DNA of 64,000 bases, from positions 10,536,362 through 10,600,361 of the forward strand of contig NC_049903.1 of the NCBI RefSeq assembly GCF_001411555.2, in the 5' to 3' direction. Both the position numbers and the translations under genes were made by a program. Source of the stretch: Juglans regia. Its lineage: Eukaryota; Streptophyta; Magnoliopsida; Fagales; Juglandaceae. Shown in pieces: positions 32,267 to 43,378 of the stretch. The first letter of the stretch is position 1. Each line of letters opens with the position of its first letter. Below the pieces are notes generated by a model. It had not been told where the DNA came from. It was given only the letters and a program-made list of their open reading frames with translations, and searched no databases.

Positions 32267-33086
32267 TTACAGTTATCCATAGGAACCAATAACACATCCT
32301 GGATCTGATGAAAAGGAGGAATTTTGAACGATATTCTGTAAATAAGTAAATTTATTTTGAATATGTATTATCTGCTTCTTTGTTTTTCAATAGTCTTATA
32401 TGAATAAAAGAAACAACCTTGTTCTTTCAGTAATCTGATCTCTATTGGAATTGCCAATAGGATCCCAACCCAGATGAAGTTCCAACCATCTGACAGAGGA
32501 AAATGAACGAACTGATTTTGTAGGATTTCCAAGGAATTATCTGACATCTTCCACCGGCGGAAGTTTGGTTTTAAGTGCCATTGGATTTGAGCTACATCAA
32601 CAATTTCAAAAGCAGGTGAGATCGGTCAGCTGTTTTAAGTGCATTGGATTCCATGTGTAATTAGCAGTTTATGGTCAGCAGTTGCAAGAGAGGGTATAAG
32701 AAATTGAAATACTTTCTCAGCAAACCAATAAAAGAAACTCCATCTGCATTGCATGCTATAATTTGCAAGTGAGAAACAAATCCTGCAGATTCTAGCTAGG
32801 ATATATTGTAATTCAACTGTAAATGACAAGAAAAACTGAAGATTGTATGATATATTGCAATTCAAGTGTACAATGACTAGTTGAAAGTAATTTTACTACA
32901 AATTTCACAACATCCAATAATCATTTCACATGTACAATTGAGCAATACAAGCCATCCATGCAGGCCAAGCTTTATTTGCCAATACCTTTATATGTCTTAG
33001 AAATACGAGAGATTATTATTTTTTTCCTCGTATATATTCAGTACCATCTTATCAACATATAGTCATCATAACAAAGTCATTACTCA
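32267..33086. other. Intergenic, 3' flank of the aspartic protease gene
   Basis: No gene or recognisable repeat is seen between the copia relic and the protease stop codon. Confidence 0.4.
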
Positions 33087-34507
33087 TCAATGGCATCCAC
33101 CAGCAGCGAAACCAATTCTGGACCTGGTGACATCGTAGGCTACCCTAAACGTCTGCTGCTGATGATTCCCAATAATGGCAATTTGGGAACTACCTGCAAA
33201 GGCCAGGCATGCAATGCCTTTGTCAGCTTCTATGAGGATATTGGAAGGTTTAAGTGTGAGGTCAGCTCCTCCTTGGAATATGAATTGAATTTGGGGCACC
33301 GAAGACAAGCTTTTGAGACTCCCCTTGAAACAAGTATCCAATATGGAAAAAGCTGGCGCTTGCGCGTACCTTTTGGACATGATACTTACGAAGGCTTGCT
33401 GCAGTGCAGTATATACGGCTGTAGGCAGGCGCGTTATGACAGTTCCAGAATCTATAATGGTAGAAACCCTGTACTGGACAGCACCAACTCTCAGCGGCAC
33501 ACCTGCAACAGTTATGGCTGCCAACCTCAGGAAGTATAAACTTGGGTTTTTAGAATCCGTCAACATGGGAGTGAACTTGTACGGCGGAGATGCTGCCAAA
33601 GAAGATTCTCCAAGGGACAAGAAACCCACTCCGGTAGATGCAGTAAAAGCTTCAGGGAGACAGTAGGAGAAGGCATAGCCGTATTTTGAAGACAGTTGAC
33701 CCAACAAGGAGAGCTTGTCACGGGCTAAGCCCACTATACCATCGGTTCTTCCGAACAATCCCTGGTTGTCTTGTCCACAACCATAAAAGAAAAGGGGCAG
33801 TGTCTGAGATGGAGCTAAGGTAAGCAAGTCTTGACTCAAATAACCTATCGAATAGGAACTATCGCCGTAGCTTGCCGTGTAGATACAAGTATTAGAAGAA
33901 GCAGAACAGAAGGGCTTGTTGAGGGTGGCTTCCGTGAGCAAAGAGCACTGAGAGGTGCCGCATGTGATCTTTTTGTAAGTCTTGGATTGTGAGGGATCAA
34001 AGAGGGGGTCTACCTGGTTATGGCAGTAAACAGAACAAGGCTGGCACTGGAGCCAGGAGAAGGAGCTGCCCGTGTCGAGAAGCAAGGTGTAGTATTTGGC
34101 TGGGGTGCCAAGGCCTATTTTCAGTAAGTAATTGCCTGAACCAATCGACAGGCCTGCCTTCAAAGGGATGTTGATGGATTTTTGTCCTGCTGGATCTTCC
34201 TTGGAGGACGAGGCAGAAGTCGTGCCTCCTGCGTCCTTGCTTACAACTAGTCTGGATTGGAGAGCCATGACACGTTCCTCATCGCGCGAGAGTAAGTCAG
34301 AGAGGGATAAAGGATGTGTAGCGTTGAAAGAAGAGCTGCCATGTCCTCTAGCATGATGAATTTCAAGCCGAACGGCCGGCTGCTTGTGGCTCAGCTCAGT
34401 TTCTGCATAATTTTTATAAACGAGACTTTTAAACTGTATGGAATTCTATCATTTACGCTACAAACATACATATAGATCTTCATTTCCCGCATGTATATGC
34501 TCCACAA

Positions 34508-34551
<44 letters not shown>

Positions 34552-34872
34552 CTTAGAACAACAACTTCGAGATATCATTTTAACTTAATTTACACAATGA
34601 ATTACGTTGTGGTTTTTGCAAATAAATCACACATATTCAGTTTTCCATGGACCGGTGAAAGCCTGAGATTTACAAATACACAGAAGCCCGAAAAACAGCA
34701 AGAAAACAGCCTGAACAATGATAAACAGAGAATAAAAGGAAACCCCTTCTTTTGTAGAATTGCCTGAAATAAAAAGAGAGACGTATATATACATGCCTTG
34801 ATGAAGCTCCGCAAGAACTGAAGGTGGTGTTGCTAAAAGAAGATACAAAACCAGAAACCAAATTGGCCCCAT
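33087..34872 (-). CDS. Secreted nepenthesin-type aspartic protease
   Basis: Two exons (34872-34797 and 34402-33087) give 463 codons. Exon 1 encodes a signal peptide (MGPIWFLVLYLLLATPP, cleavage likely after about residue 21), directing the protein to the secretory pathway. A propeptide-like region precedes the pepsin fold. Catalytic aspartates are in LLLDTGSSFSW (Asp135) and TIIDSGTVITR (Asp343), with the flap Tyr in TASYGDSS and the Cys-rich nepenthesin insert CQPCSVYCHNQVDPLFDP. It ends in IIGNHQQQTFRVAYD and GFAAGGC. This fits the plant A1B family (At5g10770-like); the substrate is unknown. The junction needs a GC donor (AAG|GCATGT): a GT two bases farther on would bring in an early stop. 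An ATG at 34268 would start a leaderless protein and is less likely. Confidence 0.87.
34512..34548. repeat. (GA)n microsatellite
   Basis: About eighteen AG units inside intron 1 of the aspartic protease gene. Confidence 0.85.
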
Positions 34873-36849
34873 ACCTTATAATACCACACCAAGTACTCTG
34901 TATAAATTTTATGGAAGCAGTTCTCTGTCGAAAACCAAAGCTCATACGAGATAAAGCAAAAGCTTTGGCCTGATAATGTGTGGCAACTCCTACTTAAAAA
35001 TAGATATTGATGATAGGTATTGGGAGATTTTGTAATTATAATTTAGATGAGGGCCCTTGTCATTTGATTTGATAAGTTGGGTGATTAGCTTTTCAGGTAG
35101 GTCCACTCAGATCACCATTAGTTGGAATTTCCACTTGTTAACACTCCATTGCAATTCCTAAGTACTTCTTAACATTAACCATGACCATGCCTCATCACAA
35201 TTTCAAGCTGATTCGAGAGATAGAGCACCATGGCCATCAATTTTTCAACAACTTCATCATTAATGGTGCACTCCGATTAGCTCAAAAACTAGCGCATTCA
35301 AACCTATCAAGATCATCTTCATCACTAGTTTGTACAAAGATACAGCGCGCTAAAAGTGGGGTGGGATTAAGAGTAACTAATTGACATATAAACGGCTTGG
35401 AAAGTGATGGCCTAACACAAGAGGCCGAGGAAGCAATGAAAACAATGGCTGCCTAAGAAGTAGGCCAGTCAGTTAATTTGTAAGGGAGTGGAATCATCAC
35501 GTAACGTGTCGATTAAAGGGACCCAACCCATTACATGATGTCTGGGGATTCCGAAAGATCCTCTCCAACCACAATTGAATGGGGGCCAAGATGACATGCA
35601 TAACAGCATAAGGAACATACAGCTAGGGCGGCTAATGCATTCGCATTGATTGATCATGTACCATAGAAAGGATACTTCTTGTACATATACACGATGCGTC
35701 GGCAGGGATGAGTTTTCATTTTGAGTGGATGGCTGCCTTGTTTTCCAAAGATGACCCACAACAAAAGTTCCTCCAATAATTGTTCAGTGGATTGATGAAA
35801 AAGATGATGATGACGATTATAATTAGCAGTCACTTAATTGGTTTCTTCAATTATATATTTATTTCATGAAACATGAGGAAAGAAAGACAATTTTAACTGT
35901 TAGAGTGTGCAATCACACAGATTGATCAATGGAAACTATCAAAATGGTATTCCTAAGAGCTACTATACGTTTAGAATTTACAGCAAACACTTGGTTCCAA
36001 TTAGTTCTGCGATCAACGTCCTACACCGTTATCTATTGGGTCCACAATAATGGATACAGAACTAATTGCCAAATCAATTTCCTAAGGAAGTGGTTGAATT
36101 TTGTGAAAGAATGTTAAAGGGTATCATTATATGTATGCAAAATAGCCAAATTGACACCATGAAATGTCCTTATTTCCATCGTCCCATGGGTGTGCAAGAA
36201 AAAAAAAATGATTTTTTAGTTTTATTTTATTTTTAGTTGTGTTTTTTACTTGATTATGGACTTGTTTATGTATCATCCAAGAACATGGGTATGAAGATTA
36301 ACTGTTATTTTTTCAATAATGTTCATTTATCTTCAATTACTACTTTAATGAACTCTACATAAAAGCTGGAAGAAGATAAGATGTTGCGGAAGTGGGAAGT
36401 TAATATTTTAAGTTCTCCAGATTCTCACGTGACATAATTTAATTTGAAAAAAAATTTTAAAATCTAAGTCTTATAAATTAAATTTTAACATTTAAGTCAT
36501 GTATATAGTGTAACACCCAATGAAAAGCTCAAGACACACGACTTTTACTTTAAAAAAACTTATCACTGATATAATTGAAGTTCCATTAAAATATTATAAA
36601 AAATAATAACTTTTTCTTTTCAAATAATATAAGATTTCATATATCACATAACCTTATTTTTAACGTCGCCCATACTTAACTTCCTAATAAATCTTGAGTT
36701 CGTTTCGAATTGTCTATATAAAGAAGTCTTTTGTGTGTATATATATATATATATATTTTTTTTAGGATCGAAATTTTTATATATTTCGGTTGGAATCGAC
36801 TTGTTTAAGGCTTTGAATAAACTCAAATAATTTTGTATTTTATATTTTT
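34873..36849. other. Intergenic, protease promoter side
   Basis: AT-rich DNA with no supported gene. A TATA-like ATTTATACA on the minus strand near 34905-34915 could serve the protease gene. A (TA)n tract lies near 36739-36756. Confidence 0.35.
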
Positions 36850-39800
36850 ATAATACAATCTATATGTTTATAAGAAGAATATTGTAAATATTAAAGAGGT
36901 AGGACAAGTTTGTTGGAACCTTCGGCGAAAGGCAGAGAGATGGGAGAGATAAATGACCAAGGACAAGTTTTTCTTCGTAGCGACGCGTTATGCATACCTT
37001 TTTTCTGACAAAGAAGAAGAAATTTGCTGATCAGTTTGAAAGTAGCATCTTCTTTGGTTACACGTGACAGTGCCAAATTCTACTCATCTTTGTCACAAAC
37101 CACATATTATACATAATTTTTTATTTTTTCTCTTATTAAATATATAATATATAGATAATAAATAAAATAATACAATTAATTTAAGAAAAATAAAATTAAA
37201 AAAATTAAAATAAATATGATGTGTGGTAAAAATAAAATATATTGTAATGATATTTTATTTAATTTTTAATTTTTAACTTTTAACTCAATTCATTTCATTT
37301 CATCTGTAAAAATAAATTAAGCTTGAGAGTCATTCCACATAGTCCTTGTATATATGAGTGGTATATGTCACTCATATACCCACCGTGATTGTTTTTTGGG
37401 TTCTGTTATGAGTGTTGTCTAGACTTTATTTCTCAAACTGTTTAACTTAATAAATATCTATAAATTTTTTTTATTAATGAAATCTCAGATTTCCTATAAA
37501 AAGAAGAAAAAAATGTTGATAAACATTATCAATGATGTTACAAGGCAACACTCCTTATATTAAAGGGTGGTTCAAAATTAAGTAATTGGAATTGGAAGCA
37601 CTATGCATCATTAATGAAGGTGAGAAACTACTTACACTTTCAGAATATCAGAATACACTCTCAAAAGGGATAAGTAAAAAAAAATGACTAGATATAATGC
37701 TGTACATGTTTAACAGCTTCCCACAGATGAAAGAAACCATATAAACCATGGAAAATGATACGCTTACATTTTTACTAGTACCGCTCTACTACTCAACCCA
37801 CGTGGCTTTCTATTTCTACGTTTTCTTCGACCTTTTGCATTCTGTGATTAAAAACCGTCAGAAAGGCTCAGAGTCTCAGACTCGTCTCCCCTTGGCACCC
37901 AAAAGCCACACACGCTACGCTCAGAACTCTACCTTCTGCGCCCAAATTGCAACTTTCGAATCTAAGAAGGTATCCGAGTTGCAGCTCGAGCTCCTTTGTC
38001 TATATCCAACTTTAGCCGAAAAACCCTTTCAAGGGAATGTGAACTTCATGCAATAATATTATTATATTTACACCCTTGCAAACAAAAACTTAGAAAGTTC
38101 TTAGAGCTTGAAAGAAATGCTCTGCCACGAAGTGGTGGTCAATTTCTTTGAGACTCATTCATTAAAGACCCAGAATAATCTTGAGATGATGATTCCGATT
38201 CATTTGTTTTCTTAGTATGTACTGGGAAAAATCATGAATGAGCAAACAAAAGATAATTTTTTTTTATAGGAGGTTTTGAAGAAAATGAATTCAAAGATGA
38301 ATAGTCAAAAGTATACCAGTTCAAAGATAATTTTTGACGGGAAAGTTCCATTTGGGGCTTGTGCTATAGTATTTCTCCATGGGTGTCTTTTGGGTGGATG
38401 ATTTGAGTTTGTAGTTGCCCAATCTTAACAACAACTTCTGGGTACAAAGGGGAGAGTTTTGAGCGAGCGCGGCAAGTGGAGATGGGGTCTTGACTCTTGA
38501 GCGTTTCTGACAGCTATTTGATTTTGAGAGAGCAAGAGGCAGAAAGAAGTTAAAAAAGAAATGTGGGTAGTAGAGCGGTAGTAAATAAAACGTAGGGGTA
38601 TCATTACCCATAAACCATATTCTTCTTATAAATATTGTAACGATATTTTATTTAACTTTTAACCCAATCTATCTCATTTCATCTGTAAAAACAAACTAGA
38701 CCTAATGATCATTTCACGTAGCCCTTGTATATGTCACTCATATACCCACCTTGATTGTTTTTTGGATTCTGTTATGAGTGTTGTCTAGATTTTATTTCTC
38801 AAACTGTTTGGCTTGATAAATATATATAAACTCTTTTTATTAATGAAATTTATATCTTATAAAAAATAAAAAAATAAAAAAACATGTTGATAAACATTAT
38901 CAATGATGTTACAAGGCAACTCAGCAGCCTTAATACCAAGATCAATTAGACTCTTTATATTAAAGGGTGGTTCAAAAGTAATTGGAATTGGAAGCACCAT
39001 GTATCATTAATGAAGGTGAGAGACTACTTACACTTTTAGAATATCAGAATAATGCTGTACATGTTAACAGCTTCCCACATATGAAAGAAACCATATAGAT
39101 CTATATGTTTATAAGAATAATATCGTAAATATTTTAAGAGGTAGAGGAAATAAAGTTCTTAGAGCACTCCCAATTGGTTATGTAAAATTTGAAGAAAAAT
39201 AGTTCAAAAATGCCTCCAACAGATCATGTATTTTCAAATCTATTTTCCATTATGCTATAGTGTTCAGCTACATGTTGCGTGAACTATATGCGAATATAAA
39301 AGTATTTTATTTATTTTTTCTCTTTTCATGTACTTTGTCACCCACAATAATTTCTCTCTTTATAATTTTTTTTCCAACAAACTATTAAATAATATAAAAT
39401 TTAAATGATGTAAAGCAAAAATAGATAAATTGATATATAATATATTATAAAGTCAGTATATAAAATAGAAAAATTAAATTCTTGTGATATATTGTAAAGA
39501 ATAGAATATATAAATCATTGGGAGTGCTCTAGCATATTATTTGAATACAATTGTTCTCACTATTATCAACGACTTTACTATTATTTACATATTATTTATT
39601 ATTATCTTACTATTATTTATAAGATATTGGCGCCTGAGGAAATGAATTATTCCAAAACATAAACTCCAACTCGAGATAAGTGCAGGTTTGACTGTCTCTT
39701 TCAGATAAAAATTAAAAGAAATGTAAAGAAAGGTACTCAATAAAGAAATGTACCAAAAGATTTAAGGGAGAAAAAGATATAAAAAGAAAAAGCAAATAAA

Positions 39801-39935
39801 GTGTTGTGAGCTTTGTTGGATCCTTCGGCGAAAAACAGAGATGGGAGAGATAAAGACCGAGGTCAAGTTTTTCTTCAAAGCGACGCGTAATGCCGACCTT
39901 TTTCTGACAAAGAAGAAGAAATTTCATGAGAGTTT
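36850..39935. repeat. Repeated blocks upstream of the TNL gene
   Basis: Three related blocks recur in direct orientation. The unit around 36900-37060 (CCTTCGGCGAAA, AGCGACGCGT, TTCTGACAAAGAAGAAGAAA) returns at about 39825-39925. The unit at 37330-37440 (CACTCATATACCCACC, GTTATGAGTGTTGTCTAGA) returns at 38705-38800. The AACAGCTTCCCACA block at 37710-37740 returns at 39068-39095. They are diverged by point changes and small gaps and suggest an old tandem duplication, possibly of resistance-gene flanking DNA. Confidence 0.65.
37750..38609. mobile_element. Mutator-like foldback MITE
   Basis: The 860-bp element is flanked by a 9-bp duplication ATAAACCAT (37741-37749 and 38610-38618), the length typical of Mutator-like elements. 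The two arms, about 37750-38010 and 38350-38609, are long imperfect inverted repeats: AATGATACGCTTACATTTT and CCGCTCTACTACTC on the left match the reverse complement of the right. Two short frames (37748-38056 + and 38321-38611 -) are mirror readings of the arms, not genes. No transposase is present. Confidence 0.78.
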
Positions 39936-40156
39936 AATTGCACAGTGACCCACTCAAACGATATTGATCCACTTCTTTATTATAGTTAGTAAAAAAATAG
40001 ATGACTTGAGATGAGCTGAGATGAGTTGAAATGAATTGTGAATAATAATAAGATAAATTGTGAATAATAATAAGATTTATGAGTTAAAATTGTTGAATAG
40101 TAATGAGATGAGTTAAAATGAATTGAGATGACTTACGAATTCAAAAGTCTCCTTGG

Positions 40157-40163
40157 TATAAAG
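40157..40163 (+). promoter_or_regulatory. TATA box of the TNL gene
   Basis: TATAAAG lies about 90 bases before the ATG at 40247, with a pyrimidine-rich leader between, a usual spacing for a plant promoter. It rests on motif and position only. Confidence 0.45.
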
Positions 40164-40246
40164 CTCTCTACTCGCAAGTCTCTCTGCACTCAATAACTCC
40201 TGACCCTTCTTCCTTCAAGGAAGCTACCAAGGTTTCAATCTCTTCC

Positions 40247-40759
40247 ATGGCCATCCCGAATGTCTCCTCCTCTTCTTCCCCTAAATGGAATCATGACGTG
40301 TTTCTGAGTTTCAGAGGGGAAGATACACGCAATACTTTTACCGGTCATCTATATAACGCTCTCGTTATAAAGGGGATAAAAACCTTCAGAGATGACGTGG
40401 ATCTTCAGAAGGGAGACGAAATCTCCCCAGTACTTTTGGAAGCCATCGAACAATCTAAGATTTCCATCATCGTCTTCTCTAAGAACTATGCCACTTCCAC
40501 GTGGTGCTTAGATGAACTCGTCAAGATTCTCGAGTGTCGGAAATCAATTGGCCAAATGGTTGGACCCATTTTCTACGATGTGGATCCTTCAGATGTGCGG
40601 AAACAGTTCGGAGAAGTGATGGATATGCATGAAAAGAAATTCAAGGATGATATGCAGAGGGTGTCGAGGTGGAAGGTGGCTCTCAAAAGGGCAGCCGATT
40701 TGTCCGGTTGGCATTTGAACAATGAGTACGCTTTCAGTTTTTGCTACATTACAACTTGA
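40247..40759 (+). CDS. TIR-only open frame of the broken TNL
   Basis: 170 codons from the first ATG encode an essentially complete TIR domain (about residues 14-160) and a short intron-derived tail before the TGA. TIR domains of plant receptors hydrolyse NAD+ and signal for cell death; the conserved acidic residue region TWCLDEL is present. Whether this truncated product is made is unknown. Confidence 0.6.
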   Translation: MAIPNVSSSSSPKWNHDVFLSFRGEDTRNTFTGHLYNALVIKGIKTFRDDVDLQKGDEISPVLLEAIEQSKISIIVFSKNYATSTWCLDELVKILECRKSIGQMVGPIFYDVDPSDVRKQFGEVMDMHEKKFKDDMQRVSRWKVALKRAADLSGWHLNNEYAFSFCYITT

Positions 40760-43378
40760 GTTCTTGATGATGTCAATAAGTTGGAACAACTTGAGAAATT
40801 AGCAGGAGATAAGAATTGGTTTGGTCCAGGAAGTAGAATCATTATTACAACTAGAGATCAACATGTTCTAGATACCCATGGGGTAGAAAGAAATTACGAG
40901 GTCCAAGGATTAAGTCATGCTGATGCTCTTCAACTTCTTAGTTGGCATGCATTCAAGAAATCTTATCCTGAAAAAGGGTATGAGAAGCTCATGGATCGTG
41001 TGGTTCAGTACGCCAACGGCCTTCCCTTGGTTCTAGTGGTGTTGGGATCTCTCCTATATCGTAGAAGCAAAGCTGAATGGGAAAGCACAATATGTAAATT
41101 GCAAAGAAGTCTTCATAAAGAGATCTATGAAATACTTAAAATAAGCTTTGATGCACTGGAAGACAATGAGAAGGCTATTTTCCTTGATATTGCGTGTTTC
41201 TTTAACGGAGAAGACAAAGATTACGTAGCAACAATTTTGGAAGCAAGCGATTTTGATCCAATAATTGGAATACAAGTTCTCATTGAAAGATCTTTGGTGG
41301 TGCATGTTGGATACAAAAATGAATTGCAGATGCATGACTTGATACAATTGATGGGTAGGAATATTGTTCATCAAGAATCTCCCAACGAGCCAGGAGAGCG
41401 TAGCCGATTATGGTCTCATGAGGATATTCTCCATGTTCTTATGGAAGATACGGTAAGAGCTAGCGACATAATTTGTTTTTCTAGGCAAAACCTAATAGAA
41501 TATATATCTATACACACACACACACAAACCATTTTATCATTTTTCTTCAATCAATTGAGTCCTAATATTTGTTCTATGATTTACTAGGGAACTAATACAA
41601 TTCAAGGCATAAAGCTAGATTTGTTCGGACAAAAAGATATTTTGTTGAATCCTGGAGCCTTTACAAAAATGAAAAGGCTTAGACTTCTTACAATCCGTCA
41701 TGCACACTTTTCAGAGGGTCCTAAAAGTTTATCTAATGAGCTAAGATTGCTTGATTGGGCTGGATACCCGTCACCATCTCTGCCGTCCAATTTTCATCCT
41801 CATAAACTTGTTACTCTCAACATGAATAAAAGTAAAATCATGCAATTCGAAGGAATAAAGGTAAAGTTATGATCTAAATTATCTTATTTCTTTTTCTGGA
41901 TTTTAAAATAAGAATTCAGATGTCTAGATGAATTTTTCTTTTAAAAAAATATACTTGTAAAAATGAAATTATATGGGTAATTCTTGGAAGCTGACGCAAT
42001 ATTGGTCCTTTCACCTTTTTTTTTCCAGGTTTGTGAGAATTTGAGAAAATTAAAATTTTCTTACTGTGAATACTTGACGTGCACCCCTGATGTCTCAGCG
42101 ATGGCAAATCTTGAGAGATTGGATTTTAGTCGTTGTGACAATTTAGTTGAGGTTCATCAATCTGTTGGATTTCTAAACAAACTGCGTCATTTGGATGTGT
42201 GGTATTGCTCTAAACTCCGACGTCTTCCTAACCTGAAGTTGCCACTTCTTGAATCCCTACGACTTGGTGTGGGCTGCTCAAGTATGGAGAAATTTCCAAA
42301 TGTTGTGGGAGAAATTCCTCGTTTAAAGCAAATTTATTTTCATTCCACTCCCTTTCAAGAACTGCCTTCGTCAGTTAAATATCTCATTGGGCTTGAAAGG
42401 ATAGATATATGTGATTGCAAGAAGCTTAGAGATCTCCCTAGAAGCATTTCTAAGTTGCCATGTCTCCAGTATCTTTCTCTTCGGGATTGCACAAACCTTG
42501 GAAGGTTTCCAATTTCTTCGTCGTCATCGTCTTCGTCATCAACAAGTTCGGGCTGGCTAGCTTTGTTGCAGAGTAACAAAACTGAAGCTACGGTGCTCTC
42601 TAATGGGTTTCCAGCTTTGATTGGCTTGGAGATCACTTACTGTGAGCTAGCTAAAGTTGATTTCCTCGAGAGTCTTCATTGCATTTTCACGCTAAAATAT
42701 TTGGATCTATCAGGAAACAATTTCGTTAGCATCCCTGCATGTATCACTAGATTTACCAATTTGAAAACCCTTAGATTGGAGGATTGCGAGGGGCTTCGAC
42801 AAAAGAATGCAAGTAGTGGTGGAAAATCCTTCATCGATAATTTACCGATGATGTTGCCTATGTTACATAGATTCTGTAGAAAAATGCAAATTCTAATAAA
42901 AGTTGGAGCAGGGGAGTTACCAGAATGGTTTCAGCATCAAACTAGGGAGAATGAGATGTGTTTCCGAATGCCTCCACCTAAAAAAGCCAAGTTAGCAGGT
43001 TTGGTTATCGGTATTGTTTTGAAAATGGATGCTTTGTCGCCCTGTTTTGACCATATCAACGTATATATCAATGGTCGAAATGATATCGGTGGTCGTTACC
43101 GCCCATATGACATAACATTGGAATTAGATGGTGTCATGTGGCTGTCTTTTTTTCCACGTGGTTACTTGGAGGGGCAAGGTGAGACCAATTTAGGGGATTG
43201 CATTCGAGTTTCACTTGAGTTTGAAGGCGAAGGCAAAATACTGGATGGGGATAGATTTAATAAAAAATTGGGAGTCTATTTTGTATTCGACAACACGAAT
43301 GATGATGGTGATGATGATGATGATTCAAGGGTGATCGTTACCTACCATAGAAGAAAGAAGAAGAAAAGGGTGGATTAA
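40247..43378 (+). pseudogene. TIR-NBS-LRR (TNL) immune receptor, P-loop deleted
   Basis: The TIR frame (40247-40759) has HDVFLSFRGEDTRNTF, FRDDVDLQKGDEI and CLDELVKIL and ends ADLSGWHLNNE, where TNL intron 1 normally starts. Instead of a full intron and the P-loop half of the NB-ARC domain, about 28 intron-like bases run to an in-frame TGA (40757-40759). Then VLDDVNKLEQLEKLAG (kinase 2) follows in the same frame. Exon 2 (40760-41452) goes on with GSRIIITTRDQHVL, YANGLPLVLVVLGS, IFLDIACFF and LQMHDLIQLMGR. Exons 41588-41860 and 42029-43378 give the LRRs, a poly-Ser insert and a post-LRR C-JID-like domain (PEWFQHQTRENEM) with an acidic, then Lys/Arg-rich tail. Family knowledge says nucleotide binding needs the missing P-loop, so a full receptor is unlikely; a TIR-only protein of 170 residues could still be made. 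Cytoplasmic/nuclear immunity is the family role. Confidence 0.85.

Noticed and set aside
33090..33666. Plus-strand frames of 117-149 codons opposite the aspartic protease
   Set aside because: Antisense shadows of a well supported protease exon.
37748..38611. Two similar proteins on opposite strands (102 and 96 codons)
   Set aside because: They are mirror readings of the inverted arms of one foldback element with nine-base duplications, not a gene pair.
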